48,095 nucleotides of DNA, from the NCBI GenBank assembly GCA_937949945.1, contig CALFEQ010000026.1, positions 1 to 48,095 on the forward strand. The letters are read 5' to 3'. Below the pieces are notes generated by a model, which was not told the origin of the DNA, ran no database searches, and saw nothing but the letters and a program-made list of their open reading frames with translations. This DNA is from an uncultured Myxococcales bacterium. GTDB taxonomy: Bacteria; Myxococcota_A; Polyangia; Polyangiales; Polyangiaceae. A program made the translations under genes and the position numbers. Below are positions 33,739 to 41,942 of the stretch, piece after piece; position 1 is the stretch's first letter; each line of letters begins with the position of its first letter.

Positions 33739-36700
33739 TCACCCGACGCGCACGCGACCTCGCCGCTCCGCCTCGCGGCGCGCGATCTCCGCCCAGTCGT
33801 GCGCGTGCGCGTCGACCGCACGGCGTAGCTCGGCCTCGAGCTCCGCCTCGCCCGTGACCGTCGCCTGCTTCTGCCTCGGCTCTCGCGGGACCTGATGCCG
33901 GCCGAGGAGGATCTGCGCCTCCTCGACGGCGGACGTCACGAGCTGGCGGACGCGGTTGTCCTCGAGGAAATGGCCGAGACACGCCGCGAGATCGGCGTGC
34001 ACCACGGGCCGAGCGATCGGCCCCTCGATGCGCACCGGCAGCACGAGCTTCTGCGTCAGGGCACGCGGAATCGCGAGGACCTTGCTCGTACGGAGGTACT
34101 CCTCCTCGAGGGTCACGTCGACGCGACCGTCGAGCACGAGCCCGCGCGACAGTCCGACCTCGCCGCGGAGCTTCGCGCCGTGGAGCTGGACGTTCAGGTC
34201 GGCGAGCGTGATGCCTCCGTCCGACCCGACGAGGAGCGCAGTGACCGGCGCGGCGGCGTCCTCGTTCGGAGGCCTGAGCCCGTATCGCGCGAGCGGAGCG
34301 CGCACGAGCTCCATGGCCGGGAACGTCGCATCGTCGAGCGTGAGGATCCCGCCTGCCCGCAGCTCGCCTCCCGAGCCCCATCGGACGATCACGGACGCGG
34401 AGAGGTGCCCGCGGACCCAGGAGCTCGGCGCGCGACCGGCGATGGGCGGCAGGTCGTGCACCGCGATCCCGACGATCGACACGCGCGCCCACGTCGACCC
34501 TGCGTGCTCGCGGTGCCCCGTCGAAACGACGCTTCCTCCGTAGGCACGCGCCTCGACGTCCTTCCACGTGACCCCGCGCCGATCGACCCGGAAGCGCGCG
34601 ACGACGTCGGCGAGCTCGACGTGCACCGTCTCGCGTTCGCCGGCGAGGATGACGAGGCGCTCGGCCTCGAGGCGGCCCGCGCCCGCGAGCCCCTCCCCGC
34701 CGCCGCGCGCGAACGCGTCGACCTCCGCGACGCCTTCGCGCAGGACGAGCGGTCGCGGGCCGAGCGCTCCGGAGGCGACGAGATCGCCGAGCGCGATCCT
34801 CCCTCGGAGCGTCGTCCCGTCGAACGCGCCGCGGTTCGACAGCCGGACGGCCACCGCGGCCTCGGTCCCGCGCGGCGTCCCGAGCGTCACGTCGACCGCG
34901 AGGGCGAGCGCGCCCGGACGTCTCGCGTCGTACCAGCGGAGCTCGCCGCTCGCGACGAGATCGCGCGGGATCCAGATCTCGTCGAGGGGACGAGGCCCCT
35001 CGACCTGCACCGCCAGGCGCGGAGACGCGGGGTCGCTCCGTTCGATCAGGTTCGCGAGGGCCACGGCGAGCTCGGCGCCGCCCTCCTCGAGACGAAGCGC
35101 GATCCGCGGCGCCTCCTCCAGGGTGCCGGCGACGAGCGGGATGGTCCCGCGAGCGACGAACCGCCCGCCGTGAGCGGAGAACCGGAGGTTCTCGTAGACG
35201 AACGCCGCGGCGTCGATCGCGACGTCCACCGTCGCGTCCTCGAGGACGTACGGCGGGACGTCGGGGCGCCCCGTGATCACGAGCGACAGACGCGCCGACG
35301 CGGCCGTCCCACGCGCGCGCACGCCTCCGCGGTCGACGTCGAGGTCGAGCGCGAGGCCGATCTCGCCGTCGGCCGGGCGGACGGCTCCGCCGAGCGCGCC
35401 GATCGCGACCACGTCCTCGGCCGTGACGCGCCCCGTGACGCGCACGACGTTCGGCGCGACGGAGAGGACGAGAGAGGACGACGAGGTGGAGATCGCGACC
35501 GAACCCGAGACGACCGGCCTTCCGTCGCGCGGAGCGAGCGCGAAGTCGACGGCGGCGGACGCGCCGTCCGGCACTTCGATCCGCGCGCCCAGCGTGCGGA
35601 TCACGTCGCGCAAGAAGCCCGCCTCGATCGCGTCACCTCGGAGCCGCCCGCGCGCGGACGCCGGGTCGCGGACGTTCGCCTCGAGATCGAGCGTGACCTC
35701 CGAGGTGCGCGCGAACGCGACGGCGCGCACGACGGCGCGATCCTGCTTCAGGGCGAGCTCCGCCGAGAGCTCGCGGAGGAGTACCGGCGGCACGAAGCGC
35801 GGGCGGCCGAGGCGGAACCCGATCTCCGTCGCGACGATCCGTCCGGACACCTCGGGTCGTCCCAGCGATCCGCCGATCGCGAGCTCGACGCGCGCGACGT
35901 CCTCCTCGCGTGGCAGCGCCTCGCGCGGCGCGCCCGCGCTCCGCACGAGACGAGCGAGCGGCACCTCGGCGTCGACGCGCCCCTCGAGGCCGCCGCCGTC
36001 GGGCGCGATCGATCCCTCGACCGTCGCGCGGAGCGCCTCCGACGCGACGCGGAGCTCCACGCGCCCTCCTGCCGTCGCATGCCACGAGAGAGCGCCGTCG
36101 AGCCGAGCGTCGAGCGGCACGATCGACGGCACCGCGAGCGTCCGGCCCGAGAGCGCGCCCGCGGCGTCGACGAACGGGCCGACGCGCGCATGCTCGAGCT
36201 CGAGCGTCGCGCGCGAGAGCACGCCCGGGACGAGCGGCTCCGCTCCGCCCTCACCGTCCGAGGCCGCCCCCTCGAAGGTTCCTCCGCCCGAGAAGCGCGC
36301 TCGAGCGTTCTCTCCTTCGAGCCTGCCTCGATCGATGCGCCACTCGTGGGACGAGACGAAGAGCCGCGCGTCCCCGTGCATCGGCGACGTCGGCGGGCTG
36401 CCCTCGCGCACGGTCCACGAAGCGTTCCGGATCGACAGCTCGCCCCAGATCCACGCCGCCTCCTCGGGATCGGGCGACGCCGTGAACGACACGTCCGCGC
36501 GGAACCCGTGGGCTGCGTCTCCGAAGCCGAGCGACCCGTGGAAGGCGTGCAGCCGGATCTCGGGGAGCCCCGCGCGTCCGAGGCCGGTGATCACGGCGGT
36601 CGCGCGCTCGAGGACGAGCAGCCCTCGCGGTCCGATCGGCACCCGTACGCCGTCGAGATGGACGAGCTTCCCTTCCGTCGTGACGCGCGCGACGTCGGCG

Positions 36701-36837
36701 CCCGGGCCGACACGGTCGCGGAGCCACTGGCGGATGGCGGGGAGCCCGAGGCCGAGGAGCGCGTTCGCGAGGCTCCCGAACAAGCGCGCGACGGCGCCGG
36801 GACGCTCGGCGGGTACGTGCTCTTTTCGTTCCGTCAC
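33739..36837 (-). CDS. Large AsmA-like (bridge-type) envelope protein
   Basis: A 1032-residue protein starting with a GTG that overlaps the ArsA stop codon by 4 nt. After a short hydrophobic stretch near the N-terminus (about 18-35) it is an almost uninterrupted series of beta-strands. Repeating units follow the pattern xGxL-xVxxxxVxL, and it ends with a domain like the AsmA C-terminal region (VRAPLARYGLRPP, ITLADLNVQLHGAKLRGEVG, LDGRVDVTLEEEYL). AsmA/YhdP/TamB-class proteins form hydrophobic grooves that move phospholipid between membranes or assist outer-membrane assembly. The exact class is not certain. A longer open frame to 38007 only reads through ArsA in another frame. Confidence 0.75.
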   Translation of the reverse strand: MTERKEHVPAERPGAVARLFGSLANALLGLGLPAIRQWLRDRVGPGADVARVTTEGKLVHLDGVRVPIGPRGLLVLERATAVITGLGRAGLPEIRLHAFHGSLGFGDAAHGFRADVSFTASPDPEEAAWIWGELSIRNASWTVREGSPPTSPMHGDARLFVSSHEWRIDRGRLEGENARARFSGGGTFEGAASDGEGGAEPLVPGVLSRATLELEHARVGPFVDAAGALSGRTLAVPSIVPLDARLDGALSWHATAGGRVELRVASEALRATVEGSIAPDGGGLEGRVDAEVPLARLVRSAGAPREALPREEDVARVELAIGGSLGRPEVSGRIVATEIGFRLGRPRFVPPVLLRELSAELALKQDRAVVRAVAFARTSEVTLDLEANVRDPASARGRLRGDAIEAGFLRDVIRTLGARIEVPDGASAAVDFALAPRDGRPVVSGSVAISTSSSSLVLSVAPNVVRVTGRVTAEDVVAIGALGGAVRPADGEIGLALDLDVDRGGVRARGTAASARLSLVITGRPDVPPYVLEDATVDVAIDAAAFVYENLRFSAHGGRFVARGTIPLVAGTLEEAPRIALRLEEGGAELAVALANLIERSDPASPRLAVQVEGPRPLDEIWIPRDLVASGELRWYDARRPGALALAVDVTLGTPRGTEAAVAVRLSNRGAFDGTTLRGRIALGDLVASGALGPRPLVLREGVAEVDAFARGGGEGLAGAGRLEAERLVILAGERETVHVELADVVARFRVDRRGVTWKDVEARAYGGSVVSTGHREHAGSTWARVSIVGIAVHDLPPIAGRAPSSWVRGHLSASVIVRWGSGGELRAGGILTLDDATFPAMELVRAPLARYGLRPPNEDAAAPVTALLVGSDGGITLADLNVQLHGAKLRGEVGLSRGLVLDGRVDVTLEEEYLRTSKVLAIPRALTQKLVLPVRIEGPIARPVVHADLAACLGHFLEDNRVRQLVTSAVEEAQILLGRHQVPREPRQKQATVTGEAELEAELRRAVDAHAHDWAEIARREAERRGRVRVG

Positions 36838-37988
36838 ACGCCTCCGGCCATCAGGACGTCCGAGAGCTGCGTGAGCAGCGCCAGATCGTAGACGTCCGTG
36901 TCCAGCTCCGCCACCCGGACGAGCGGCAAGGCTGCGACATTCTGGAGGGTGCGCACGTTCGCCTCGTCGTGGAGGGCGAGCTTGAGCGCGTCCGCGTGCG
37001 CTTTGACGAGCCGGTACGGCGCGTCCTCCTCGAGCGTGAGGCCGTATCGCTCGATGCCCTTCGCGGCGTGCTCCTCCGAGACGCCCTCCTTCGCGAACGG
37101 CGGCGGCAGGTGGAACCGGTTCACGACGAGCGCGCCGCGAGGCATGTTGGCCTCCTCGAGGCGCTCGGCGAAGTAGAGGACCTCCTTGATGGCGGGCGGC
37201 GACGGGCTCGTCACGAGCACGAATGCGACGTCCGGCGAGCGGAGCGTCTGCTGCACGCGGGCGGCGCGCTCCTTGAACCCGCCGAAGAGCTCGTTGAGCT
37301 CCGAGATGAACTCGGCCATCGCTTCGAGGAAGCCGCCGCCCGTGATCTTGCCGATCCCGCGGAGCACGGCGGCGGCGCTCTTGGCGACGAGGTTGAGCGA
37401 GAACTTCCCGGACGACTGGAACGCCTCGACGAACCATCGCATCGTCGCCGAGTCGAGGGCCTCGGTGAGACGCTCGGGCGCATCGAGGAAATCGAGCGCG
37501 TTGGCGGTCGGCGGCGTGTCGAGGACGATGAAGTCGTAGCGGGGATCGTCCTTCACGGCGACGAGCTTCTCCATCGCCATGTACTCCTGCGTGCCCGCCA
37601 GCGACGTCGAGACGTACTGGTAGAGCCGGTTCGAGAGCAGCCGCTCGGCCTTCTCTCTCGACGACGAGTACTTGAGGACGAGCTCGTCGAAGGTCCGCTT
37701 CGTATCGAGCATCGCCGCCGTCAGGCTGCCTTTGATCGGCACGCCGATGGCCTCGAACCGCGCGGGATCGACCGTGGCCGCGTCCGTCGACATCGCCCCG
37801 ATGCCGAGGCTCTCGGCGAGCCTCTTCGCAGGGTCGATGGTGAGGCACAGGACCCGCCTCCCGCGACGAGCCGCCGCCACGCTGAGCGCTGCTGCGGTGG
37901 TCGTCTTCCCGACGCCGCCCGCGCCCACCGTCACGAGCACGCGCCGCGTATCGACGAGCGTAGAGAGGGCGTCCGGCGAAGCTACCAT
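36834..37988 (-). CDS. ArsA/GET3-family ATPase
   Basis: A 384-residue protein of the SIMIBI class. The deviant Walker A is VTVGAGGVGKTTTAAAL (19-35) with GGVGKTT. Switch-like CLTIDPAKRLAESLG and DFIVLDTPPTANALDFLDAP follow, with VLVTSPSPPAIKEVLYFAE further on. There is one ATPase domain and no arsenite-binding Cys triad is apparent, so arsenical efflux is unlikely. Bacterial members of this type are of unknown function, and tail-anchored-protein targeting is only known for the eukaryotic and archaeal relatives. Overlap with the AsmA-like gene (GTGA) implies coupled translation and a shared envelope-related role. Confidence 0.88.
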   Translation of the reverse strand: MVASPDALSTLVDTRRVLVTVGAGGVGKTTTAAALSVAAARRGRRVLCLTIDPAKRLAESLGIGAMSTDAATVDPARFEAIGVPIKGSLTAAMLDTKRTFDELVLKYSSSREKAERLLSNRLYQYVSTSLAGTQEYMAMEKLVAVKDDPRYDFIVLDTPPTANALDFLDAPERLTEALDSATMRWFVEAFQSSGKFSLNLVAKSAAAVLRGIGKITGGGFLEAMAEFISELNELFGGFKERAARVQQTLRSPDVAFVLVTSPSPPAIKEVLYFAERLEEANMPRGALVVNRFHLPPPFAKEGVSEEHAAKGIERYGLTLEEDAPYRLVKAHADALKLALHDEANVRTLQNVAALPLVRVAELDTDVYDLALLTQLSDVLMAGGV

Positions 37989-38043
37989 CGAGGCTGCCTT
38001 CTAGCACGACCCGCAGCCTCTGGGGCCCTCCTGCTCCGCCGGC

Positions 38044-39516
38044 TCAGCCCATGTCGTCCTCGAACTCGCCCTCGGGGAGGTTGTCGAACCTCGTCCACTG
38101 CTTGTCGAACTTCACCTTCACCGTACCCGTGGGCCCGTTGCGCTGCTTGGCGATGATGAGCTCGGCCACGCCCTTCTCCGGGGAGTCCGGGTTGTAGTAC
38201 TCGTCGCGGTAGATGAAGATGATGTTGTCGGCGTCCTGCTCGATGGCGCCCGACTCGCGGAGATCGCTGATCATCGGGCGCTTCGATTTCTCGCTGCGCG
38301 TCTCGACGGCACGATTGAGCTGAGAGAGCGCGATGACGGGGAGCTCGAGCTCCTTGGCGAGGCTCTTCAGGCCTCGGGAGATCTCGCTGATCTCCTGCTC
38401 GCGCGAGGAGACGCCGTCGCGTCCCTTCATGAGCTGCAGGTAGTCGATGATGACGCACCCGAGCCGACGGATCTTCCTGCCGTTCTCGTCGCGCAGGTCG
38501 TACTCCGCCTGGAGGCGACGCAGCTTCGAGCGGAGCTCGAGGAGCGTCAGGCTCGGCGAGTCGTCGATCCAGATCGGCAGGCTGCCGAGCGCGCTCGCGG
38601 CCATCGTGAGCTTGTTCCAGTCGGACGGGCCGAGGATGCCCGTACGCATCTTGCTGACGTCGACGCGCGCCTCGGAGCACACGAGACGGTTGGCGAGCTG
38701 CTCGCGCGGCATCTCCAGCGAGAAGATGGCGACGCCGACGCCCGGCTCGTCCCACCGCTGCGACGGATCACCGGCGAGCTCGTTGTGCTTCGGCTTCGCG
38801 ATGTTCGCGGCGAGGTTGAGCACGAAGCTCGTCTTGCCCATGCCGGGGCGCGCCGCGACGATGGTGAGGTCGCCCTCGTGCAGGCCGGCGGTCTGGCGAT
38901 CGAAGCGATCGAAGCCGGTCGCGATGCCGGTGATGCGATCGCCGCGCGCCACGGCGTCGTTCAGCTTCGCGAACGCCTTCTTCATCACGTCGATGAGCTT
39001 CTCGGCGCTCTGCTTCGACGAGGTGCGCGCGATGTTGTAGATGGCCTGCTCGGCGCCGTCGATGAACGCCTGCGGATCCCCGTAGTCTCCGTAGCCCTGC
39101 GCGGCGACGCGCTGGCACGTGAGAATGAGCTGCCGGACGCGCCACTTCTCGTAGATGATGCGCGCGTACGACGCGACGTTCGCGACGACGGGCGCGGCGT
39201 CGAGGATCTGCCCGAGGTACGGCATGCCGCCGACCTGCGCGAGACGCTGCCGATCTTTCAGGTAGGCCGCCACCTGGACGACGTCGACCGGCGCCCCCGT
39301 CGCGCGCAGCTCGAGGCACGCCTCGAAGATGCGCCGGTGCGCCTCCGAGTAGAAGTGCTCCGGCTTGAGCTCCGCGACCTTGTCGAGCGCCGACGGGTCG
39401 AGCATCACCGCCGAGAGAACGGCGGCTTCGGCGTCGAGATCGTGCGGCGGGACGCGGCCCTCGACGACGGGAGGGTTCTCGACCTCTTTCGCACGAGCTG
39501 TCCACCTCTTGTCCAC
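38044..39516 (-). CDS. dnaB: Replicative DNA helicase DnaB
   Basis: A 490-residue helicase. The N-terminal domain (about 22-125; DLDAEAAVLSAVMLD, EAHRRIFEACLEL) binds primase. The RecA-like domain has Walker A ARPGMGKTSF (222-231), FSLEMP, Walker B-like IIDYLQLM and the C-terminal motif SDLRESGAIEQDADNIIFI. No intein is present. The start is taken as GTG 39516 because GGAGG lies 8 nt upstream and the protein then has the usual length; the frame stays open to 39678 through repeats. A strong hairpin sits just 5' of the ribosome-binding site. It is separated from rplI by a terminator, so it is probably transcribed on its own. Confidence 0.97.
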   Translation of the reverse strand: MDKRWTARAKEVENPPVVEGRVPPHDLDAEAAVLSAVMLDPSALDKVAELKPEHFYSEAHRRIFEACLELRATGAPVDVVQVAAYLKDRQRLAQVGGMPYLGQILDAAPVVANVASYARIIYEKWRVRQLILTCQRVAAQGYGDYGDPQAFIDGAEQAIYNIARTSSKQSAEKLIDVMKKAFAKLNDAVARGDRITGIATGFDRFDRQTAGLHEGDLTIVAARPGMGKTSFVLNLAANIAKPKHNELAGDPSQRWDEPGVGVAIFSLEMPREQLANRLVCSEARVDVSKMRTGILGPSDWNKLTMAASALGSLPIWIDDSPSLTLLELRSKLRRLQAEYDLRDENGRKIRRLGCVIIDYLQLMKGRDGVSSREQEISEISRGLKSLAKELELPVIALSQLNRAVETRSEKSKRPMISDLRESGAIEQDADNIIFIYRDEYYNPDSPEKGVAELIIAKQRNGPTGTVKVKFDKQWTRFDNLPEGEFEDDMG

Positions 39517-39535
39517 AGACGAGACCTCCAAATGA

Positions 39536-39570
39536 CAATCGCCCCGGCCGCCGGACGGCCGAGGCGATTG
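39536..39570 (-). promoter_or_regulatory. Stem-loop directly upstream of the dnaB ribosome-binding site
   Basis: CAATCGCC (39536-39543) pairs with GGCGATTG (39563-39570). Inside it, CGGCCG (39545-39550) pairs with CGGCCG (39556-39561), with only a C/A mismatch between the two stems and a 5-nt loop. It ends about 6 nt before GGAGG. It may be a leader element controlling dnaB translation or a protein-binding dyad. Confidence 0.55.
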
Positions 39571-39638
39571 GTTCGTGATCGAGTAAGTCGCGCATCCGAT
39601 CCGATGCGTCAAGGCGCTCGTCGACGCCGGCGCGACGA

Positions 39639-39704
39639 AGTCGAGAAGGCGTGCACGATACGTCGGGAAGGCGTGCACGATGCGTCGGGAAGTCGTGCAC
39701 GCCG
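39639..39704. repeat. Three 22-bp direct repeats upstream of dnaB
   Basis: Units at 39639-39660, 39661-39682 and 39683-39704 share the core GGCGTGCACGAT (third unit GTCGTGCACG). Each contains the palindrome GTGCAC spaced by two helical turns. They lie 120-190 bp upstream of the dnaB start. Their length and spacing recall iterons or operator arrays, but no binding protein is known. Confidence 0.75.
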
Positions 39705-39720
39705 ACGTGAAGTCGAGAGA

Positions 39721-40012
39721 GCGGAGCCTCTCTGGAGCTCGGAGCCGTCTCGGTCCTCGGTCCTCAGACCTCAGTCCTCAGCGTCTGAGGATGCGCGCGC
39801 GAAGCGCGCGCCCAAGTCTGGAGACTGGAGTCTGGAGTCTGGAGACTGACGTCTGGAGACTGACGTCTGGAGCCTTCTCGGTCCTCGGTCCTCGGTCCTC
39901 GAAAAGCAAGAAGGGAGAGACCTGCCGAGCGGCCTCTCCCTTCCTGCTTTCGTTCCGAGCTCCCTGGCCTCTGAGCCCCTAATCCCTGGAGCCTGGAGCC
40001 TGGAGCCTGAAG
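39721..40012. repeat. Composite heptamer region between dnaB and rplI (two nested brackets)
   Basis: The 496-bp gap 39517-40012 has no gene. In order on the + strand it holds GGAGCC copies (39721-39747), a TCCTCGG/TCCTCAG arm (39751-39780) closing in a CCTCAG/CTGAGG hairpin (39776-39790), and a perfect GCGCGCGC hairpin with GAA loop (39793-39811). A third heptamer family follows, GGAGACT/GGAGTCT (39815-39873), then another TCCTCGG arm (39879-39900), the rplI terminator, and finally TGGAGCC units (39986-40012) abutting the rplI stop codon. Confidence 0.8.
39903..39950 (-). terminator. Rho-independent terminator of the rpsF-rpsR-rplI operon
   Basis: AAAGCAAGAAGGGAGAG (39903-39919) pairs with CTCTCCCTTCCTGCTTT (39934-39950) with one mismatch. 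The stem extends by two more pairs after an A/C mismatch around an 8-nt loop. On the minus strand it ends in GCTTTTC. It is by far the most stable and AT-tailed hairpin in the region and lies 63 bp after the rplI stop. Confidence 0.85.
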
Positions 40013-40468
40013 TCACTTCTTGACGACCTCGACCTTGAGGGTCGCGGTCACGTCCGTCATCAGCTTGATCGGGATCTCGTAGGTACCGAGCGCCTTGAGC
40101 GGCTCGGCGAGCTGCATCTTCTTGCGATCGAACGCGACGCCGAGCTTCTTCGCCTCGTTCTCGATCTCCTTCGCGGTGACCGCGCCGAAGAGCTTGTCGT
40201 CCTCGCCGACGGGACGGGCCAGCGTGATCTTGAGCCCGTTGATCTTCTCGGCGAGGGCCTGGGCCTCCTTCTTGGCCTTCTCGGCGCGCGCGAGGGCGAC
40301 CGCCTTCTCGTGGTTCAGACGGTTGATCTGCGCGGTCGTGGCGGGGACGGCGAGCTTGCGCGGAATGAGGTAGTTGCGCGCGTAGCCGGGCCGCACCTTC
40401 ACGAGCTCGCCCGACGTACCGAGGTTCGGCACGTCGCTCTGGAGAATCACTTGAAGCGTGGCAGGCAT
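40013..40468 (-). CDS. rplI: 50S ribosomal protein L9 (bL9)
   Basis: A 151-residue protein. The N-terminal rRNA-binding domain is LQVILQSDVPNLGTSGE then VKVRPGYARNYLIPRKLA, joined by a long Ala/Lys/Glu helix (NRLNHEKAVALARAEKAKKE) to the C-terminal domain (KLFGAVTAKEI, TYEIPIKLMTDVTATLKVEV). Length matches the family (about 149). The ATG is 11 nt after the rpsR stop codon. The 3' end is directly followed by heptamer repeats. Confidence 0.98.
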   Translation of the reverse strand: MPATLQVILQSDVPNLGTSGELVKVRPGYARNYLIPRKLAVPATTAQINRLNHEKAVALARAEKAKKEAQALAEKINGLKITLARPVGEDDKLFGAVTAKEIENEAKKLGVAFDRKKMQLAEPLKALGTYEIPIKLMTDVTATLKVEVVKK

Positions 40469-40479
40469 GGTGGGTCTCC

Positions 40480-40767
40480 TCAGCTCGTGACGGTGAAGGG
40501 CAAGAGCGCGATGTTGCGCGCGCGCTTGATGGCGAGCGTCACCTTGCGCTGGTGAAGGGCGCAGTTGCCGCTGATACGGCGCGGAACGACCTTGCCGCGC
40601 TCCGAGATGAAGTACTTGAGCGCCTGCGGGTCCTTGTAGTCGATGACCGCGGTCTTGTCCGCGCAGAACTTGCAAACGCGCTTCTTGCCGCCGCGGCGGC
40701 GACCGGGAGCGTCGGCGTTGAGATCCGGCGTCCGGCCGAAGTCCTTGTCCTCTTCGATCATTGCCAT
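40480..40767 (-). CDS. rpsR: 30S ribosomal protein S18 (bS18)
   Basis: A 95-residue protein with the S18 core YKDPQALKYFISERGKVVPR and CALHQRKVTLAIKRARNIALL. The zinc-type cysteines of C+ S18 are partly visible (CKFC near 37-40 and Cys at 74). AGGAG lies 9 nt before the ATG at 40767; an ATG two codons later is possible. The N-terminus is somewhat extended and acidic. It is the middle gene of rpsF-rpsR-rplI. Confidence 0.97.
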   Translation of the reverse strand: MAMIEEDKDFGRTPDLNADAPGRRRGGKKRVCKFCADKTAVIDYKDPQALKYFISERGKVVPRRISGNCALHQRKVTLAIKRARNIALLPFTVTS

Positions 40768-40886
40768 GACAGCTTTCTCCTCGGAATAGAGTCTTCGGTG
40801 CGAGGCCTGGCTCGATCGGGCTTCACGGAGCGAGCGGCGCATGGGCGCCGTCGGCTCGGCTCACGCGCCCGAGCCCAAAAGGAGGG

Positions 40887-41432
40887 TCAGCCCTCCTCCT
40901 CGCCGCCTTCCTTCGCCGCCTCGCCCTCTTCGCCGGCGGCAGCCTCGCCCTCGCCGAACTCGTCCTCGCCGCGCTCGCCACGCGTGCTGCGCGGAGGCTC
41001 GACGACGTCGACGAGACCGAGGGCCTTCTCGCGCGACTCCTTCTCCTCCTCCTCGGGCGGGAGCTCGAGCCGCTGGAACTTGATCTCCTCGGGATCGACC
41101 GTCACGGCGTTCATGTCGACGTCCTTGGCGGTCATCACCGTCTGGAACTTGAGCACCACGTCCTGGAGCTTCAGGTTGCGCTCGAGCTCCTGCACGAGCC
41201 CGCCGCGACCGATGTACTTCACGTAGACGTAGACGCCCTTCTTGTGCTTCCGGACGGGATAGGCCAGCCGGCGGCGGCCCCACGACTCGACCTTGACGAG
41301 CTTGCCGTTGTCGCGGGCGACGACCTCGGCCACGCGGCTCTGGACCTTGTCCGCCGAGTCGGGATCGACGTCCGGCCGCAGGATGTAGATGGTCTCGTAT
41401 TCCTTGGACTTCAGGACCCGTGCTTCAGGCAT
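40887..41432 (-). CDS. rpsF: 30S ribosomal protein S6 (bS6) with long acidic C-terminal tail
   Basis: A 181-residue protein. The S6 ferredoxin-like fold is at about 8-105 (YETIYILRPDVDPDSADKV, KVESWGRRRLAYPVRKHKKG, YVYVKYIGRGGLVQELERNL). The remaining 75 residues are a low-complexity tail that becomes very rich in Glu and Gly (GEAAAGEEGEAAKEGGEEEG). E. coli S6 is 131-135 residues and gains Glu residues after translation by RimK. The ribosome-binding site AAGGAG is excellent. Transcription probably starts near 41531 from the promoter listed separately. Confidence 0.97.
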   Translation of the reverse strand: MPEARVLKSKEYETIYILRPDVDPDSADKVQSRVAEVVARDNGKLVKVESWGRRRLAYPVRKHKKGVYVYVKYIGRGGLVQELERNLKLQDVVLKFQTVMTAKDVDMNAVTVDPEEIKFQRLELPPEEEEKESREKALGLVDVVEPPRSTRGERGEDEFGEGEAAAGEEGEAAKEGGEEEG

Positions 41433-41451
41433 GGTGTCTCCTTCTGGATCA

Positions 41452-41524
41452 CCCCGGAGACCCCGGGGGAGCCCGCAAGGCCGCGCCCTGCGAGCAAGGA
41501 TGCCGGCCGATTCGCGGGGAATCG
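41452..41524 (-). promoter_or_regulatory. Leader hairpins of the rpsF operon
   Basis: Two perfect 6-bp stem-loops lie in the predicted leader of about 100 nt. CGATTC/GAATCG with a 5-nt loop spans 41508-41524. CCCCGG/CCGGGG with a 5-nt loop spans 41452-41468, ending 10 nt before the AAGGAG site. Many bacteria regulate this operon by S6:S18 binding to the rpsF leader. Whether either hairpin is that site cannot be told by eye. Confidence 0.45.
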
Positions 41525-41537
41525 AACGGGGGTCGCG

Positions 41538-41566
41538 CTTTTAGCAGTCGGCCCGGGGGGAGTCCA
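41538..41566 (-). promoter_or_regulatory. Sigma-70-type promoter of the rpsF-rpsR-rplI operon (extended -10)
   Basis: On the minus strand TGGACT (41561-41566) is followed after exactly 17 nt by TAAAAG (41538-41543). TGC immediately precedes the -10 box, giving an extended -10 element. It lies about 100 bp before the rpsF start, next to the heptamer arm at 41571. Confidence 0.6.
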
Positions 41567-41570
41567 GAGT

Positions 41571-41919
41571 TTCAGTCCTCGGTCCTCGGACCTCAGTCCT
41601 CGGCTAGAGCGCCTCGCTTTCCGCAGCGGGCTGGTCTCGACCGGCACGCACACGGCACTTCCCACGCTGCATCAAGAGCATTCGCGAAATGCGCGAAGAG
41701 CGCGTGAAGCTCGCCGCCTCACACGCTCTCCTGCAGAACCTGAGGATCGCTTGTTCGCTCCAGAGTCGATGTCTGGCGTAGGAGCTCCGCAACTCCAGGG
41801 TCGAGATCCGGCCGGCTCGCTTCGAGAGGCAGAGCCGCGGAGCCGAGCGGGAACCGAAAGCCAAAGCTGAGGACCGAGGACTGAGGACTGAGGACTCCTC
41901 AGAGCCCGTCAGTCCTCGG
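41571..41919. repeat. Heptamer-bracketed intergenic element 5 (GAGGACT family)
   Basis: The left arm (41571-41603) reads TCCTCGG/TCCTCAG units. The right arm (41866-41899) reads inverted CTGAGGA/CCGAGGA units. They bracket 262 bp in the 510-bp gap 41433-41942, and no gene is supported. The right arm continues into CAGTCCTCGG (41910-41919), which pairs with CCGAGGACTG (41874-41883) around an inner CTGAGG/CCTCAG hairpin (41888-41902). This compound stem is about 23 bp after the hydrolase stop codon and may be its terminator. Confidence 0.85.
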
Positions 41920-41942
41920 AACGCGCCCTGCCCGTCAGGACG

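Noticed and set aside
33739..38007. Single 1422-residue open frame joining the AsmA-like gene with upstream sequence.
   Set aside because: The upstream third is the ArsA gene read in another frame and is Arg/Ala-rich nonsense; the GTG at 36837 is the real start.
39639..39704. Iterons of a replication origin.
   Set aside because: There are only three units, and no AT-rich unwinding region, DnaA boxes or replication initiator gene lie nearby; they are kept only as a repeat of unknown role.
41500..41560. Possible tRNA fragment: minus strand has a B-box-like GTTCGATTC and a CTGCTAA sequence resembling an anticodon loop.
   Set aside because: The T-arm cannot pair (C-rich on both sides), there is no acceptor stem or CCA, and the segment is better explained as the rpsF promoter and leader hairpin.
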